This document shows, piece by piece, positions 42,228 through 44,321 of a DNA stretch of 44,321 bases (position 1 is the stretch's first letter; each line of letters opens with the position of its first letter). The position numbers and the translations under genes are program-made. Source of the stretch: Alphaproteobacteria bacterium. Its GTDB lineage: Bacteria > Pseudomonadota > Alphaproteobacteria > RF32 > CAG-239. The notes under the pieces were generated by a model. That model had not been told where the DNA came from. It was given only the letters and a program-made list of their open reading frames with translations, and did not search any database. The stretch lies in NCBI GenBank assembly GCA_017470165.1, contig JAFUEX010000019.1, forward strand, positions 1-44,321, read 5' to 3'.

Positions 42228-43331
42228 TTATCTTGCCGAACCGCCTTGTCCCGACAAACCGCCGGTCATCGATGATAAATCAAGCGGCAAAAAGCCATAG
42301 TGCTTAAGCCAACGCACATCCGATTCAAAAAACGTGCGCAAATCGGGAATCCCATATTTCAGCATCGCCAATCTGTCTAAGCCCAAACCGAAAGCAAACC
42401 CTTGATATTCCTCAGGATTAATATTGCAGGCTTTCAAAACATTGGGATGCACCATCCCGCAACCCAAAATCTCCAGCCAATCATTGCCGGCTCCGATTTT
42501 CAACTCTGTCTTAGATTTTTTACATCCGATATCCATCTCGGCTGAAGGCTCGGTAAACGGGAAATACGACGGGCGATAACGCACCGGAATATCATCCAGC
42601 TCAAAAAACGCCTTGACAAAATCATACAAACATCCCTTCAGATTGGCAAATGTTGTCTTTTTATCGATTACCAACCCTTCCACCTGATGAAACATCGGCG
42701 TATGCGTAGCATCATAATCTGAGCGATAAGTGCGCCCCGGAGCAATAATCCGAATGGGCGGTTGTTTTTTCTCCATTGTGCGAATTTGCACCGCCGAAGT
42801 TTGGGTACGCACCACAAAACTATCGTCAAAATTAGCACTGTCCGGATTGGTAATATAAAATGTGTCTTGCATCTGGCGCGCCGGATGATTGGCCGGAGTA
42901 TTCAGCGCATTAAAATTGTGGAATTGGTCTTCAATGTCCGGTCCATCGGCCACTTCAAACCCCATCTCGCCAAAAATTGCCGCCACTTCTTCATAAATCT
43001 TCGACACCGGATGGATGCGCCCCTGAACTTCGTCACGCACCGGCAGTGTCACATCAATCATCTCGGCCGCCAACTTGGCATTCATTTCTGCGGTGCTGAG
43101 GGCCTCGCGTTTTTCTTCCCATGCAGCTTCAATTTCGCCTTTCAACACATTGAGCTCCTGACCTTTTTGCTTTTTTTCTTCTAAGCTCAAGGCTGCCAAA
43201 CCTTTCAGCATCTCGGTCAGTGCACCTTTTTTCCCCAGTACCGCAACTTTTATCTCCTCCAGTGCCTTAACATCGGCAGCATTTTCTATCTTCTCCAAGG
43301 TCTGAATTTTCAGATTTTCCAAACTTTCCAT
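42228..43331 (-). CDS. pheS: Phenylalanyl-tRNA synthetase alpha subunit
   Basis: PheS (367 residues). The N-terminal coiled coil (1-100) binds tRNA. Class II motifs follow: PTPAN-like NTPANHPARQMQDTFYI (motif 1/2), RIIAPGRTYRSDYDATHTPMFHQVEG (motif 2), and GFAFGLGLDRLAMLKYGIPDLR (motif 3). The C-terminus carries a short extra tail (GGLSGQGGSAR) beyond the usual end. Third gene of rpmI-rplT-pheS-pheT, 97 bases after rplT. Confidence 0.97.
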   Translation of the reverse strand: MESLENLKIQTLEKIENAADVKALEEIKVAVLGKKGALTEMLKGLAALSLEEKKQKGQELNVLKGEIEAAWEEKREALSTAEMNAKLAAEMIDVTLPVRDEVQGRIHPVSKIYEEVAAIFGEMGFEVADGPDIEDQFHNFNALNTPANHPARQMQDTFYITNPDSANFDDSFVVRTQTSAVQIRTMEKKQPPIRIIAPGRTYRSDYDATHTPMFHQVEGLVIDKKTTFANLKGCLYDFVKAFFELDDIPVRYRPSYFPFTEPSAEMDIGCKKSKTELKIGAGNDWLEILGCGMVHPNVLKACNINPEEYQGFAFGLGLDRLAMLKYGIPDLRTFFESDVRWLKHYGFLPLDLSSMTGGLSGQGGSAR

Positions 43332-43428
43332 TGTCTTATTCCACTAATTATCACCAATTTAAAATAAGCAAGAGCCTTCTTGGCAAAACAAGTCGGCTCT
43401 TTATACTTTTCTACTGCTGAAAACAAAA

Positions 43429-43788
43429 CTATTTGTTCAAAGAAGCCTTAACCTGCTCGGCAATCTTAGCAAATGTTTCGGGCTCTCTTACAGCGATATC
43501 GGCCAATACTTTGCGATCCAACTCGATACCGGCTTTGCACAGCCCGTTCATAAATCGCGAATAGGTCATATCATGCAAACGTGCAGCAGCATTAATACGC
43601 TGAATCCACAAGCTGCGGAAATTTCTTTTCTTAGCGCGTCTGTCGCGGTAAGCATATTGCAAAGCCTTCTCAACTTTTTCAATAGCAACTCTGAAGACGT
43701 TTTTGTTACGTCCGCGATAACCTTTGGCCATCGCCAAGACTTTTTTGTGACGAGCGTGAGCCGTCATTCCTCTTTTAACACGTGACAT
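43429..43788 (-). CDS. rplT: 50S ribosomal protein L20
   Basis: L20 (119 residues), a basic early-assembly large-subunit protein. The family N-terminus [17 protein letters not shown] and the [34 protein letters not shown] blocks are diagnostic. L20 often represses its own operon by binding the leader mRNA in the L35-L20 operon. 14 bases after rpmI. Confidence 0.97.
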   Translation of the reverse strand: MSRVKRGMTAHARHKKVLAMAKGYRGRNKNVFRVAIEKVEKALQYAYRDRRAKKRNFRSLWIQRINAAARLHDMTYSRFMNGLCKAGIELDRKVLADIAVREPETFAKIAEQVKASLNK

Positions 43789-43802
43789 ATTTCAACACTC
43801 CT

Positions 43803-44000
43803 CTACAAATAAGGTAAAAATTTCTTAACAATGCTGATATCGGAAGCCGCCAACAAGGTAGTTCCGCGTGCTTGTCTTTTCATTTTTTGAGTTTTGCAAA
43901 AGAGGCAATGTCTCTTGAACGCAAAATTTCTTTTCAATTTGCCGGTTCCGGTAACGCTGATACGCTTCTTAACCGAGCTTTTAGTTTTCAATTTTGGCAT
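43803..44000 (-). CDS. rpmI: 50S ribosomal protein L35
   Basis: L35 (65 residues), opening MPKLKTKSSVKKRISVTGTGKLK. The ATG at 44000 is fixed by the family N-terminus and a GAAAGGGA site. The middle shows CLFC at 32-35, a Cys pair that is not part of the usual L35 sequence. First gene of the operon; infC, which often precedes it, is not there. Confidence 0.95.
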   Translation of the reverse strand: MPKLKTKSSVKKRISVTGTGKLKRNFAFKRHCLFCKTQKMKRQARGTTLLAASDISIVKKFLPYL

Positions 44001-44033
44001 TTTAATCCCTTTCTTATTAAATGGATTGTTAAG

Positions 44034-44076
44034 AGCCGACAGGCATACCAACAGCCTGGCCGCTCACCCTACGGCT
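44034..44076 (-). promoter_or_regulatory. Structured leader of the rpmI operon
   Basis: On the minus strand AGCCG (44076-44072) pairs with CGGCT (44038-44034) and CAGGC (44058-44054) with GCCTG (44044-44040), a two-tier stem with a one-sided 13-base internal loop. It lies 34 bases before rpmI, where an L20-type autoregulatory site could act. The L20 role is an inference. Confidence 0.45.
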
Positions 44077-44091
44077 TATAAAAGCGTATTT

Positions 44092-44120
44092 CTTATACGC
44101 CGTTATATTTTAAAAATCAA
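44092..44120 (-). promoter_or_regulatory. Sigma-70 promoter of rpmI-rplT-pheS-pheT
   Basis: On the minus strand TTGATT (44120-44115), 17-base spacer, TATAAG (44097-44092). The -10 lies inside a palindrome, GCGTAT (44084-44089) / ATACGC (44095-44100). Confidence 0.6.
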
Positions 44121-44168
44121 GCACTTTTTACATCTGCAAACCAAAAAAAAAGAAACGGTGACATTATG

Positions 44169-44234
44169 ACCAACAGACCGCTTATTCGCGGACTGATGTC
44201 CGCTCGGGGGTGGCACAAAAAAGGAAGCGGCAAC
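44169..44234. repeat. Dispersed repeat, copy B
   Basis: 17-mer identical to 392-408, palindrome GCGGAC (44188-44193) / GTCCGC (44198-44203) matching 274-289, and an A-rich block (44211-44234) matching 467-490 at 20 of 24 positions. A reading frame opens at 44166 and runs off the edge; it is not called as a gene. Confidence 0.6.
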
Positions 44235-44321
44235 ACAAAAAGAGAGCAGCTCAGCGGCTGGGGCGATAAAGAAAAAAGGCACTTAGTTTCCGCAAATCAT
44301 AGGATACAGGTCATCCCAAGC

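Noticed and set aside
44166-44321. Open frame starting MTNRPLIRGL and leaving the window
   Set aside because: Composed of the dispersed repeat and low-complexity Lys-rich sequence; incomplete, with no independent support.

Overview
The window looks like a chromosomal segment of an alphaproteobacterium, probably an anaerobic or microaerobic, motile and likely host-associated one. The evidence is gene content and order: bamE beside a DUF177 gene and plsX, a parvulin foldase divergent from secA, recX, apaG, accB-accC, a DUF2066 protein next to an AI-2E-type permease, and flagellar genes behind a consensus sigma-54 promoter. A full-length pyruvate:ferredoxin oxidoreductase plus Pta-AckA points to acetyl-CoA and acetate fermentation. 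The alphaproteobacterial placement and the lifestyle are inferences. I saw no tRNA, rRNA, CRISPR array, transposase or phage gene.

Layout. 1-536 is non-coding and rich in hairpins and repeats; part of it recurs at 44169-44234, at the far end of the window. 537-2661 (minus) holds trmJ and two unrecognised exported proteins. 2910-6326 holds an alpha/beta hydrolase, bamE (minus) and the DUF177-rpmF-plsX group. 6541-8747 (minus) is pta-ackA. 8880-14351 is mixed: DUF2066 protein, AI-2E permease, a methyltransferase-like gene, DUF378 protein, a PH-domain protein with recX, a lipoprotein and apaG. 14600-19462 holds the parvulin foldase, secA and a Sel1-repeat protein. 19486-21296 (minus) is accB-accC. 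21443-25933 is the fliK-flgD-flgE operon.

26030-28468 (minus) contains an SPFH (flotillin-like) gene preceded by a run of very small transcription units. One has a perfect TTGACA-N17-TATAAT promoter and could make either a 37-residue membrane peptide or a structured RNA. 28603-32163 is nifJ. 32305-35072 is an orphan island: one unrecognised plus-strand gene and two minus-strand genes that appear to be diverged paralogues and share matching upstream promoter sequence. 35255-37773 (minus) is an M17-M29 aminopeptidase operon, followed by a Sua5/TsaC gene and a HAD phosphatase. 39825-44120 (minus) is rpmI-rplT-pheS-pheT with its own promoter and a structured leader, and no adjacent infC.

Most of the window is housekeeping. 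The least explained parts are the small-gene cluster upstream of the SPFH gene, the orphan paralogue pair, and the dispersed structured repeats at both ends.
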